A stretch of 64,000 nucleotides of DNA, taken from assembly GCA_008508345.1 (NCBI GenBank), contig QNGE01003314.1, positions 1 to 64,000 of the forward strand. Reading direction: 5' to 3'. Both the position numbers and the translations under genes were made by a program. The notes below the pieces were generated by a model. The model was not told where the DNA came from and made no database searches. It was given only the letters and a program-made list of their open reading frames with translations. Source of the stretch: Paragonimus westermani. Taxonomy: Eukaryota; Platyhelminthes; Trematoda; Plagiorchiida; Troglotrematidae. Of this stretch, positions 1 to 11,900 are shown piece after piece (position 1 is the first letter of the stretch; every line of letters begins with the position of its first letter).

Positions 1-161
1 AGCGTTCGAAAACTCGCACCTCCGACCTGACAATCCACAACAGTACACTTGACTCCGTCCAGAAAAGCAGGCATGTTACAGTCATCGCCCTTTTCGAATG
101 CTTCGATAATACGTCCGCGTGTTTCGGGACTGATGCGAATGCAATTACGTCCGCCAGCCAT
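1..161 (-). pseudogene. N-terminal fragment of a Tc1/mariner (IS630-like) transposase
   Basis: An open frame of about 53 codons starts at an ATG at 161 and runs off the left edge. It contains NCIRISPETRGRIIEAFEKG, a helix-turn-helix start typical of IS630-type transposases, followed by LDGVKCTVVDCQVGGA. A related DNA stretch occurs near 35239-35285. The family assignment is from pattern recall. The DDE catalytic region is not in this window. Confidence 0.4.
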
Positions 162-3100
162 GGGTGCAAGAGACCGAATGAAAATGTTTTCACAAGCTGG
201 TTCACTCTCACACGAGAGCTCAAAGTCTACCACGACTCCAAAGCACACTCCTATTGGACATGAGATCTGTAGACACCCTCAACCACTAACAATCCTTTAC
301 CTGTCAAAGGAACCACTACAGTCCGCAGTTTGATGAATTAGTAGGGCCAGGGTCAGATGAACTGTGTTCCATTTTGAGCGCCAACCCCGTTGAAATTAAG
401 CAAAGCTGTTGACATCCCTCGAATAACTCAAACGACTTCCTCTATCAAATTAGCCAATGCGAAGTGCTCTAATTAAGATTGGTTGTCCCTTCCGGTTAGT
501 TTGGGTCAATCGCTTTCCTGCCGTCACGGAAATCCTTATGCACCAAAGTGAATTGTTTTAGCATGTAATGGGGAATCTTGTGTCCAAAATGGGAGCAAAT
601 ATGTAAAAAGGCATAGTTCCTTCCCTTAGTCTCATTTTATCATTACTATTTTTCAACCTTTTTAGTAAGGTTTCTTGTTCCCGAATATTTCACCTCCTTG
701 ATGAGGTGAACGGCGGCCCGAGCCAGATTACCGTCTGGTTAGGCTCGATGCTGTTGTGATTATGATCCTTCAAACAGGACTATACTGACGTCCTTGTCCA
801 ATCACGTTAAAAGTACGTTCTGACAACTGCACAAGATGTGCTGTCTACTTCTTATAGAGTTTATCAGAAAGATGGAAGGAAAAAAACAAAATGTTGATAA
901 CAATGAAGCAAATGTATCCATTCAAAACAATCAGAAGTCAAATAGACGATGAAAGCTGTACACTTGGAACTCTTGAGGCCTACGGATGTCATTATTCCTC
1001 GTCCCCGTGGTATGCTCAAAGTTCAACCCAACTGTCTGCGGTGCAAAATCCACCCAATCACAATGTTTCGTCCAGAAGCTGGAGCCATTTATAAGACGAA
1101 CGTTCGTTTACCGCCCTCTAAACATTCACGCTGACAATGCGCTCTCTTGGTGTAGTGTTCTTAGTTGCAGATATGTAACTATAGATTACCTCGGCAATTT
1201 CATTTAAGACGTTAACATTTTGACTGACTATTAACTGCAGATCTAAAGGAAATGACTGAGGTGTACGTCTTACTTTAATGATATTCACATGCAAGTTGAG
1301 CAAGTCATAATGGAATCGACATTGAGACCAATGGTATCGGACATTTCTGAGGAAGTCGGAAACTGCAATGCCGAGAACCACCATAGGTCGAATAGATTCT
1401 AACGTCGTCTACATAAAAAACAATCGTATGAATCCAACGGCGCGTATTCTGAATGATTCCACCTCATGAATGAACTCAAGACATACATCGTTTGTTCCAG
1501 GTCTCGGTAAGTAGAAGAAACTATGGAGCTTGATGCAATCGGTGTGTTGTAAGGATGCGTGACCAGACCAGTACACCTAATTACATAGCTTCATTGCCTC
1601 TGACTGTGTTCGACACAGAAAAAGAAAAATACAGGCAGTCAATGTTTTGAAATGTGTTACGACTTGCAAGCCGCGCTCTGCACGATTATGTTCATCCGGA
1701 GAACTGCGCACCCTGATATATATGAAACCTTTACAAGCGAAATGAGACATAACTAATCGAGGGAAAGCCCCTCTTCGTAAATTTACCAATGGAACAGAAC
1801 ACAGGCTGTTTTCGTAAAGGAACACTTAACGCAATCATGCCGCATACTTCACCAACTGGTTTTTCGTTGATCACCTCAACTTTGAAGAAAAGAGTGAAGG
1901 TCCCATATTTCTTCTGTGTTTTCCTTGTTAATTTACGGTTGTTCAGAAAATTATGTGCGTCGTATGACTCGACATCCGTCTAGACTAACAATGCCTTAAG
2001 AGGGTGATAATGTGCCCACTTACTGCAGAGCATTTGGGTCGCACGGAGGGCGTTGACATTGATGATTAGAAGCAATCACAGAAGTTGGCGTTTTCTGATT
2101 CCACCTGCACTGAACTATCGTGCTAACACAAACTGATGACATCGACGAGATACCAGTTCTATATACCCACGAAAGTTCACTCACGAATGGGTGCCTAAAT
2201 TCTGGGAAGAGAACCAACAACATATGGTCCTGGATGGAACACTGGGTCGAGATGTCTGTCTTGAGTATACCTATCGAGCAAACGCAGTGACTTCAATTTA
2301 CACTCACCGCAGAGGTATCTTTACGTTCGGGGGCATATATTGAAGACCACTAAGTGGTAAACATAGTCCGTGTAACGCATGTGATCAAAAGTGAGTCGTT
2401 CAAATGAGCAATTTGATTACCAGTATCGATGCTTCAAAAAGCAATCATCGGTCATAAACTAAGCTGAAGCCTTTCTGTGGGAACTGAGGCCATCTAGTCG
2501 GTGATGTGTGCTACGCCTCAAGAAATTCTCCTAGACACTTGGTGCTTGCCGGAATAAGAGTTTCCACGGTGCCCAGATCGAAGTTGTGTTCAGTTTGATC
2601 ATCGTGGGCGTGGCACAGTCAACCGCATGCATGCACACAACGTTTTTACTTAGATGCATTTTATGCGTCTTCTTGCTTTTGACAATTTCTTTTGCTCCTG
2701 AAATACTTGGAATCACTGTTCCATGAACGGCGGCTCAAGCCACAGTACTGTCTGGTCAAGATCAGGGTCGATTTGATGGGGTGAAAAGCTTTGTGGTCTC
2801 TTTCTTATGGGACGCTGGGGTTGAAATGAGTGATTAAAACTAAACTGCCGAAATGTGTACTGGCACACTGGCGACCACTTAGTCTTAGACACTACACATA
2901 CGTCATTCGAAAAACGAAATAAAATAGTCACAATGATTCGACGCAAATAGTTAAACACACTTTTATCCATACACCTGGGTAGTAGAATGACTGAATTCAC
3001 AACAAATGACGCCTTTTTTCAAAGTCATAGTTACACATTCATAAGCCATTGATCATGCCCTGCATGCCAAGAAATTGCAGCGGGTCGGAACGGCAGAACA

Positions 3101-3579
3101 CAAAGACGGAGAACAGAGAAAAAGGGAGATCCCCTACGTCAATTAACTGCTTTATGCATATACTCAATCGGAACCTGAGAGACAGAAAAGGAATTTGTTT
3201 CGCAGCCTTTGCACCACGATCACCACTCAGAGGGAGGGAGAGAACGATAAACAGGCAGGATTCGTGAACATTGTCAGGTTTGCGTTATAACAAAACGCAT
3301 TCCAAAATGACAGGTTTCAAATGAAGCAGCACGTACATAGTACAATGGGGAGGAAGCGTCGAACATAGAGAATAAGACCGAATGTTTGGTAACGCGATTG
3401 CATTCGGCGTACATGGACGTGTGTGAAAGAAAGGGGGACATAGCTGCAGTTTTAACAGTCAACCAGACTTCGCTCTTAAAAGTAACATTTGGACTAAAAA
3501 ACGAAATCAGTCCACAAACAGAAAGAACCGATGAGGGGCGTGTATGTGTTGCATGCGATGGAAATACCGCCTCTGTGGA
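162..3579. other. Sequence downstream of UBE4B, no gene recognised
   Basis: No open frame here resembled a known protein. A short sequence beginning gaacggcggc occurs near 702 and again near 2724 on the same strand. This region should contain the UBE4B 3' UTR and poly(A) site, but no AATAAA on the minus strand was seen close to the stop. A CATAAA variant lies near 3152. Confidence 0.5.
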
Positions 3580-3671
3580 TTAGGAATCACCCCTTTTTTC
3601 CAACTGTCTGCGTTTCCATTGAGCCTCGCGTTCGGATTTCCAGCTAACAATGCGAGCCTTCAAATCGGGTA
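3580..3671 (-). CDS. UBE4B: UBE4B terminal exon m with stop
   Basis: This exon is 92 nt with acceptor tttgacttcag. The leftover base of exon l joins to give [11 protein letters not shown], matching the C-terminal PELKEQIQAW of UBE4B. A basic, charged tail ([16 protein letters not shown]) and a TAA stop at 3580-3582 follow. The tail is several residues longer than in the human protein. Confidence 0.92.
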
Positions 3672-6600
3672 CTGAAGTCAAATGATCACAAAAACAAAAA
3701 TACGAATATTCATGAGTCATACTAGTGATATTCCAACCAGAACGCGATATAATTGTTTGAAACACACATGTCACTGGATCAGTTCAACCATACAGAGAAA
3801 ATATGAGGTAGCAAGCTATGGTTTTAACTTGTATTCCTAACTTGTTATGATCAGATTTCATTGGCAAAGAGAGAAGGACACTAATGGCTGATACCAACGC
3901 TCAACTGTCATACAATTGTGGAAAACTTATTCAGACCTGGAGACAAAAAAAGAGGGGAAGGATGGCATTGAACTTTTAAACCTACCACATATTTAATCAA
4001 GGAATCATCAACGTGTCTACGACACCTTGCAAATGAAAGACAGCTGAGTCATAAGGAAGTGTTAGACGGTGAGTAATCAATTTATTCATTAACAAACCTG
4101 TACCGCTATCTACACACGAGTTTATGATAGTCAAACCAAACTCCGATTATTTCTTTAAAAACTACAGTACAGATTACTTAATCTTTCTAGTTTATACGAA
4201 AGGGTAAGTTGACGAATACCTTCATCTTAATCATTCACAAAGACTATCAAGCACATTTCGAATAAGTCGTGAAACAGATGAACTGTCCCCGGGCAGCAAG
4301 AAGGTAATCGGTTCAAGCCTGTCAACCAATACGGTAATTATCAATTCAGTATGAATAGCGTGATTGTCAATAATAGCAAACAACGAGATGATGCTGTGGA
4401 GCAGCGAAGACTCAGCATTGCGCTGTCCTGAACTGCTACTGGGGCGCTATGGAGCGGGCATCAAGTGACGGAATAGAAGCCACTCTGTGACCCACGTCCG
4501 CTAAATGTCAGCTAAAGATTCTCGGACTCCATTCAAATCTGTCAGCCACGTTACCTCATCGTGCGCACGTGAATAACAGTAGTAGAAAGAATAAATAGTC
4601 AAATGTTGGATGTGAATAGGCATCTTTGTCCTCCGTGCTAATATGTACCATACATGTATTCGCGAATAAGAACCACAATATTGTAATAAACCATTATGCT
4701 GACGGATAGGTTCAGATTGATCAGTTTTTCGCACAATGATGACTGATATACTTCAAGTTTCATTCAGTGTGTATTATGTGGCCCTTGTGAACATGATGAG
4801 TTGATGACAAACCTCTCGAAGAGGAGTTTGTCAACTTGTCCATGTAGACATGGAAGTTTTTGTGCACAATAGACCATCACATTATCAAGATTACAGTGAG
4901 ACTGGTGGAAACTACGACAAATTATGACTACATTTTAATTATACACATAATTAAAAACGCAGGTTGGCTACTAAACAGACCGAAACCAGCAAAACTGCGC
5001 GTTGCTCGCGAACAGAGCAGTTGCAAGCTAGGTCAGTGAATTAAAACTAACGTTACCTTGTTGAAATTGGAAGAGCTTCCTGCTCTCGAATACGACGAAC
5101 TAAATGATGTGTGCTGAAGTAACGTGTTAACCACATGAAATGCAGATAACTTATTGCAATATGAACACTGGCAGCTGGTTGACCGAGAGCAGCATTAATC
5201 TGGCATGAGTACACATGTACCAACTCTACAATAAAATATACGCGGAATTTCTTTGACAATTTTCTGTATTCTTGCATGTTAACTAGTTTTCTCTTGATTA
5301 GATTTCACTTTTCCCTCCCTTATTTTGAGCTATATCGGCCAGTCCGTAATGAATGATTAGTTACTGAAATAAGTACATTATGAATTGCAGTTTCGTTATC
5401 ACCTTCCTACTTAGAAAAATTTTGAAGAATAGTCGAGTTCCATAAAAATGAATATTCCTGTCTAGACCTGGAGTTGTAATCCAAACTTTCTGTCTGGGTG
5501 AGATGAGCACGGGTTGGCCACTGCTCTCACACTACGTATGTCAGATATAACTGAAAGAACGTCCCATTTTCAAGCTAAATGCTTCAGCATACAATACGTT
5601 ACTAGCGGAATACACCATCGGTCAAAAATATTCTTTTGTAATTTTATCACCAGTAAACCGATTGTGATGCTCAGCGTCTGATTTCGTGGATGCCAGTGTT
5701 AGTTGTTCTAAATAGCTCCCATCATGGCAGTTTATTCCTGGCTGATCTGGCAGGCGGTGAATATGAACTGGTCTGTTGAGTAACTGCAACCAGCTGTAAA
5801 AGTTTCAAGTTCCTGATGTGGCTTCGTAGCTCAGCTATTAGTGCACACATCGAGTAGAGGCTGGGCTCCTGCCTTTGGTGTGAATCCAGCTGAAGCCCAT
5901 ATGGTACACAAATGAATCGTTTCATGATTAACAAGTCTGTCATACTACTTACCAGTATTCTGTATTACTCAAAACCACATCAAAAGTTACTGCGAAAAAA
6001 AAACTAGAAGGACGCTACTTCGAGGGCAGCTAATATGATTTACTCCGACCAATTAGTTTACAAACTTTAATGCATCACGTGAGAATGTTCCTGAGAAGCG
6101 GTTGGCAGATAGAGGGGAGAATTTTTAAATCAGCCATTTAATTGCAGGCTATAGCACTTCTATGAACCTACCGAGCTAATGTCTCCTAAGCAAAAAGAGG
6201 GAAAGAGATCCAGGGCTCACAAAGACTGCTTTTAAATTTGAATATCATGGAAAATTAGCCATAGTTTTGTTATATATTGAGTGTGTCCTACTGTATCGTC
6301 TTATTGAAAGAGAAAAACCCTATGCAACCGTAATGCACTGGATAGCAGCGTAAAAAACTCGAGCATGTCAGCATAAGTTGATTAATTTTGATATCCATTC
6401 AACATTACCAATTCAGATAAAAAATGTTGGAGATACATCTGAAACCCTCACTACACCGATGGTTCAAGCAGATCACACTAGTTCAGAGGTTACATCAACG
6501 GTAGTTTCATATAACCAATACATCCAGATCCAACTTTTGTTGCCAGTAAAAATCACAACAGCTAGAAGTAAGCCCGAAACAGGTGGACGCCCGGCCCAAT

Positions 6601-8923
6601 CAAGCTGCAGCTGTATTTCTTGCTGACTAATTCAGAAAACCTTTATCTTTTGAAGGAATTTTGTAGTGTCCATTGTACGGTCCAAGTGAAAGCGTTGAAG
6701 AAAGGTGTCGATTTGGATTCGGGAGCAGTTCGAGGTCTATTAGAAACTGGTAGGGTAAGTGCACGCTTTTCTCGCTCGTATAAAAGACCGAGAAGTCCTC
6801 CACGGCTGGCTTCATAGCTTTGCAGCGATGAGCATCAACTTGCATTCTGTGCAGTAGTATAATGACCTTCAGTATGGTCAAATGCAAAAAACTACTTTTT
6901 CCAGCCATGCCTAATCAATGTCACATGGCATGGCAAGAATCGTGAAACCCTTAGTTCGAGTTAGGTCGAGCAACCTCATTCGACACATGGATGTCGCATA
7001 CCGCCCGGTCGACATCTTCATGATTAAAACACAATCATGTGACTCTACTAACGAGCCTAGTTTCAACAGCATTGATAACAGCGCGTGACTTGTACCAACG
7101 ATATGTGCCGAAAGTTCCGTTGCGGTTACATTCGGCAAGACCGCTGTTAAAACACTGACAATATTAGGTAACTCTAGGCATTCTGACGGTGACGTTTGCC
7201 AGTACAGTGCAAAAAATGATCGTTTTAGTCCATAGGTTAAGAAGGCTGATGCAAAATAAGTTTACCGTGGTGTGCGAACGGATATACGTTTGTGGTAACG
7301 TGATTGCACAATTAGCAGTTAGACTACTGATCTCGACTAATCTAAACCACCTTGAATAACGTGGATGCTTTGCGCGAATAACACAAATATCAAAGCAACC
7401 GAGCCCGCGAGATGTGTAGCACGAGTATTAAATTTGGTCACAGTAGGATAGATAAGGATACACTGGGACTTGCATGATTTCTATTCGCATACACAGCTCA
7501 CATTCCCAGAAAAGTTTCCATGGGAACTTAACCTTCTTCGTTAAATCAAAGTGAGCAAAACCAGAAAAGTAGGGTTAGTACCGCCTGGATCATCATCCCG
7601 TTGACCAAAATTTAGCACCCAATATCGCAGTGTGGTGCACACATGTTTGGTGTAATCAGTCACATGTACGATATCACGGCCCCGTCGATTCTCTATAACC
7701 TTAGGTTCAACGATGCCATTCATACTAGTCTGATATTTCTTGTTTCCCGCCGACTCAGTGGTCGCTTTGTTCATCGTTTTATTTTTCGCCTTCTTATGGG
7801 CTATTTACGCATAGCGAGATATGTCTGCTTGCTATCGGACGTGAATATTCACGGGCTTCGCTTGTGTAATGTGCATGTGCCCAGTCATGCTCGTCTACAC
7901 TCTGTCATGGAACTACAAGTTCTGAACATGGTGCACATGACCATTGAGTAGAGCTATTCGCGTGGTAATTCGAGAGTAACATACACAACTGGAGTCTGTT
8001 ATAGACCAGCTATTGACTATCAGTTAATAGCTTGGCCTGATGAACTCGAAATCAAGTGATACAAACCGCAAAAGCGGTATGGGCCACAGTTACATCGAGT
8101 CCGAAGGGAACTAACGAGAAACGAGCCCACCGATGAGCCTAAAATGCACATCTAATCAGGTTAGAAAAAGATCAGCTCACATGGGATCAGTTCACTTTCT
8201 GTGAGTGGCATGCGGTTGAACGGATCCGTTTCCTGATTAAGTAAATGCCGCATAATCGTGCTTCGATCCACAACCGCTTGTGACTGTGGTAACATGACCG
8301 GGTCATCCATCAGCGTGTCAATAAGAGTATCGCAGAATTCGGAAGGAATTTCCCCGTAGTCCACTTCAGTTCGTGTTTTAGAGATTTCTTCTGCCTACAA
8401 AGAAGAATGATTAAAGAGATCAAATCAACAGACGTGAACAAGGTTGGGGGAAAAATCACGTCACAAAACCAGACGGAACTTACTTTCGCGCCAAGGCGAG
8501 AAAATTTGTCTAACTCTTCCGGAGTTTGGATCGCATGACGTGACATGAGCATATGAGCTTGAGTAAACAAATCCTGAGAGTAACAACGATCATCTTTGGA
8601 TACAGCTAAGGCAAATTGTCCGTCCTCTGTGTCCAAGTGTCTGTAGATAGATACAATTTGAGCCAACAGTGTTTTTGGAGCCCAACCGTAGGACTCCGGG
8701 TTGCGCACTTTGAGCCTGTTGGAGGTACAGGAAAAACATATACACTTGTGACTGTAGAGACTCAGTTTGAGTAGTATAAAAATCGCTTATTGTTAACTAT
8801 TCAGCCAACTTGTATGGGAAGTTTCTACCGTCACACTGCTCAAATGTGGCCAGCTATAAACAGAAGTGAAACTCAAAACACAGGGTAGTCACACTTTTAG
8901 CTAGGACATACGGTGAATCGAAT

Positions 8924-8964
<41 letters not shown>

Positions 8965-11900
8965 CAAGTCAAATATGTGAGCAAATGCAGTTGAATATTC
9001 GTGAAACAACATTTGGTTTGCGATTCCGACCAACGCTGCAGTGCCAAAATGCACAGTAAAGTTGTTTTTACCTTGGTTCAATCCTAATAATTGTATGGAT
9101 ACAAGTCATCTAACGGCAATTAGAACAGCCAATTGTTTGGGCAGCGCGTTCACCAAATCGTAATCCCATTCAAAACATGCGTGACTATCTCGATTTAAAG
9201 TTGGAAGACCTTAACAATCTGAAAAAAGCACTTGAAAACGCATGGGATAGTATCTTCATTCTAATTGGGTGAAAGCAGGACGAATCAACGTCAGGGCGTG
9301 TAGGTTGTCCCTATGCAGAGGTAGACGATATTACATGCATTCTAATACACTGAGATCCGCCGTTTATAAACAACAAATCTGGTGTTACACTGCCTATTTG
9401 AAACCATTATCAATGTGTATTGTGTGTAATGAAATAGTATTCGCGGGTAGTCAAACACGACACAAATTTGAACGCCACCACTTCGAGAGCCGTAACAGTT
9501 GCCTCTACATCACATTTAAACCACTTGCAGTTGATAAACTAGGAATTGTACTCAAATGTCACGACCGTCAGTATCCCTACTGGTGTTTAATTTTGTAACA
9601 AGTTTAGAGAGGCGTTAGTAACACACTCAACCGACATATAATGATAGTCAACCTAGGCTACGGAGTGATCGCTTTGATGAAACATGCATCACAAAAGATG
9701 ACACAATACTACTCAAACAATATACAACTTACGAACTACATCGGGGCCCGCATAACTGAACCAAGTTGAAATTGAGCATAGCAGCCAGCCGGTCCACTAT
9801 TTCTGGCCGCAAAAATGGACCTTGAATCTCTGAGGTTAGATGGAACAGCATGCTGACAGTTTGGTTGGCCAGCGTCAGGTAAGATCGAACCTGAAGTAAG
9901 AAACCGATTGGGGGCTAATGATGAGCGAGTAAGTTTTATAAATGTACGCGTTACCATAAAAACGTCTGACGACATATAAAATTGTATTTTCCGAATGTAG
10001 TGTTTCGCACCAGACTCGAATAAGAGACCGAAAAGTTGGAAATATGAAAGATCACCCCAGAACTGCCAATCACTAACGAGAAAATAAAGCGACACAACAA
10101 TATGTTGCCACAATTATTTCACCTTATTTATAAAAACATAAAAGTGGACAGATATTCGTGATACTTGCTGTCCAAATCACTATATAGTCACACGCCTGAA
10201 GAACGTGCCGCAAAGCAACGCACTGAAAGGAGTGGAAAAGTTGTCGTACTGACGTTACCTTGCTTTCACGTGGTACTAAGCCGTATGATTTTGAGTGTTC
10301 CCATGTTGTTTACAAGGCATTTTAGTCCTAGATGACACAAACACACCTTTGGGGATTAGGTGTACTAAGTTCACCAGTTTTTCTTTAATTTAATTTCATA
10401 TACCGGTCGTCCCTTAAGTGTAGGCCCGAATACAAAATCCGGATTGCAAACCAAAGAGTTTTTCAGACAAACAGGCTTCCTAATCGAGTGGGATTATTGA
10501 ACGACCTCAATACACCGCTATAACCATAGTCAGGCTAGTCGAAACGGGGGTGTACGTGTATTTCTGGTCAATTCGCTCGACGCCACGGTCCACGATTGAT
10601 AACACCTGGCTGCTGACCAACATCTCCGTAATCGTTTCAGCGTTTGAAAGGCAACGTTGGACTTGTAAGCAGCATGTATCGGGGAGTGTATATAGACAAA
10701 CCAAGAACACGATATTTCCTCAATGGATTATCTTATCGTGATGATTTTCCCGCAACATGGATAATAGAAAGGTGCATTCAGAAATGAAACAGATTTACAA
10801 ACTATTAAGAGATCGACCAAAGGCTAATAATTTTCCCATTTGATTTGAGGCATGTAATGCTATTTTTAGGTTTACCCCCAACATTCATGTCCTCTGACTT
10901 GGTGTTTAATGACCGTGTTCTCCAAAACCTTAAGTGATGAATAGCATTTCTTAGCATTGTGATCTTGTGGCCTAGGCGTACTCTTCTATTCCCGGTGAAC
11001 ATGCCTCATATGATCATTTTATTCGTGGTGAAAGCAACTTGTTGAGTAGTCGAAATCGATGTGGACAGCCTGTTCAAAAATGTTTCCCGCATTGAGGTCC
11101 TTTGTTCTCTGGAAACCTGCATTATCTCAAAAAATGCTGTGTGCAAATCGGACTGAACTAAATATCATACCGGAACCAGATCACATTGATGGACGGCGGT
11201 TAAGATGACAATGTGTCGTTTTAAGGAAACAACCACCGATATCTACACTTAACAGATGAACCACACCCAGCAAGTATGCACCAATAGATCTATTAGTCAG
11301 AACTAGCTACATCTTGATGTACGTTTGTTGATGCCGTTTACAGAGTTATATGAGAAGATTTGTACATTGTGTGCAACAAACAGTCGGTCCCAACAAAGTC
11401 GGGTTACACACCAGCTGGCTATGTACGACGTCCTTAACCTGGTCGAAGCGTAAAAACAGAAGCGACAATCGGGGTAAATTATAAAGTGACGTGGGCAGTT
11501 GATAGGATCAGCAATGACTGAAATCAGCTGGAAATCCTGAAGGGCTTTACTAACTGTCAGAGTGAATAGAAATATGTCACAAGTTACCCGATCTTTAGTA
11601 TAGTGCGTAACGGAACCGTATAAAATGCTGCACGATAATTCTACGTGTCCAGCGTGGTCCGTGGTCAGCAATCTCACAGAACATGCGTGGACAGTGTTGA
11701 GGGACCAATGTTGTCAGGATGGCATTATAAGAAACTGATTTAGCACATTTCTGGTTAGGATAAGATGCTGCAGATGGTAATCAGTACGAGGTGAGTCTAT
11801 TAGCATAGCTAGTAGCAGTTGTATATCACAACAAAAATGCGTTCCGCCAAAGTTGAAACCGAATGTTTACGGGTCAATGTGTAGGCGTGAAAAATAAACA

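Larger units (their letters stand above)
3672..8180 (-). other. UBE4B: UBE4B last intron (4.5 kb)
   Basis: This intron is bounded by a gtgagc donor at 8180 and an acceptor at 3672-3673. It contains a hairpin-forming inverted repeat at 4804-4832 and a tRNA-like SINE head at 5820-5897. No coding sequence was recognised in the rest. Confidence 0.8.
8716..9732 (-). other. UBE4B: UBE4B intron between exons j and k (1.0 kb)
   Basis: This intron holds a 37-bp AT dinucleotide array at 8927-8963 and a plus-strand Tc1/mariner relic at 9121-9350. Nothing else was recognised. Confidence 0.8.

Noticed and set aside
949..1134. Plus-strand frame starting MKAVHLELL, reminiscent of a BEL/Pao integrase block
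   Set aside because: The resemblance ends after about eight residues and the expected catalytic motif does not follow.
5053..5277. Minus-strand [10 protein letters not shown] frame considered as the last UBE4B exon
   Set aside because: No match to the conserved post-U-box sequence. The 3580-3671 exon explains it.
5722..5943. Minus-strand ELRSHIRNL considered as the UBE4B C-terminus
   Set aside because: The exon at 3580-3671 matches the PELK...W ending much better and fits the phase, and this stretch overlaps a tRNA-like repeat.
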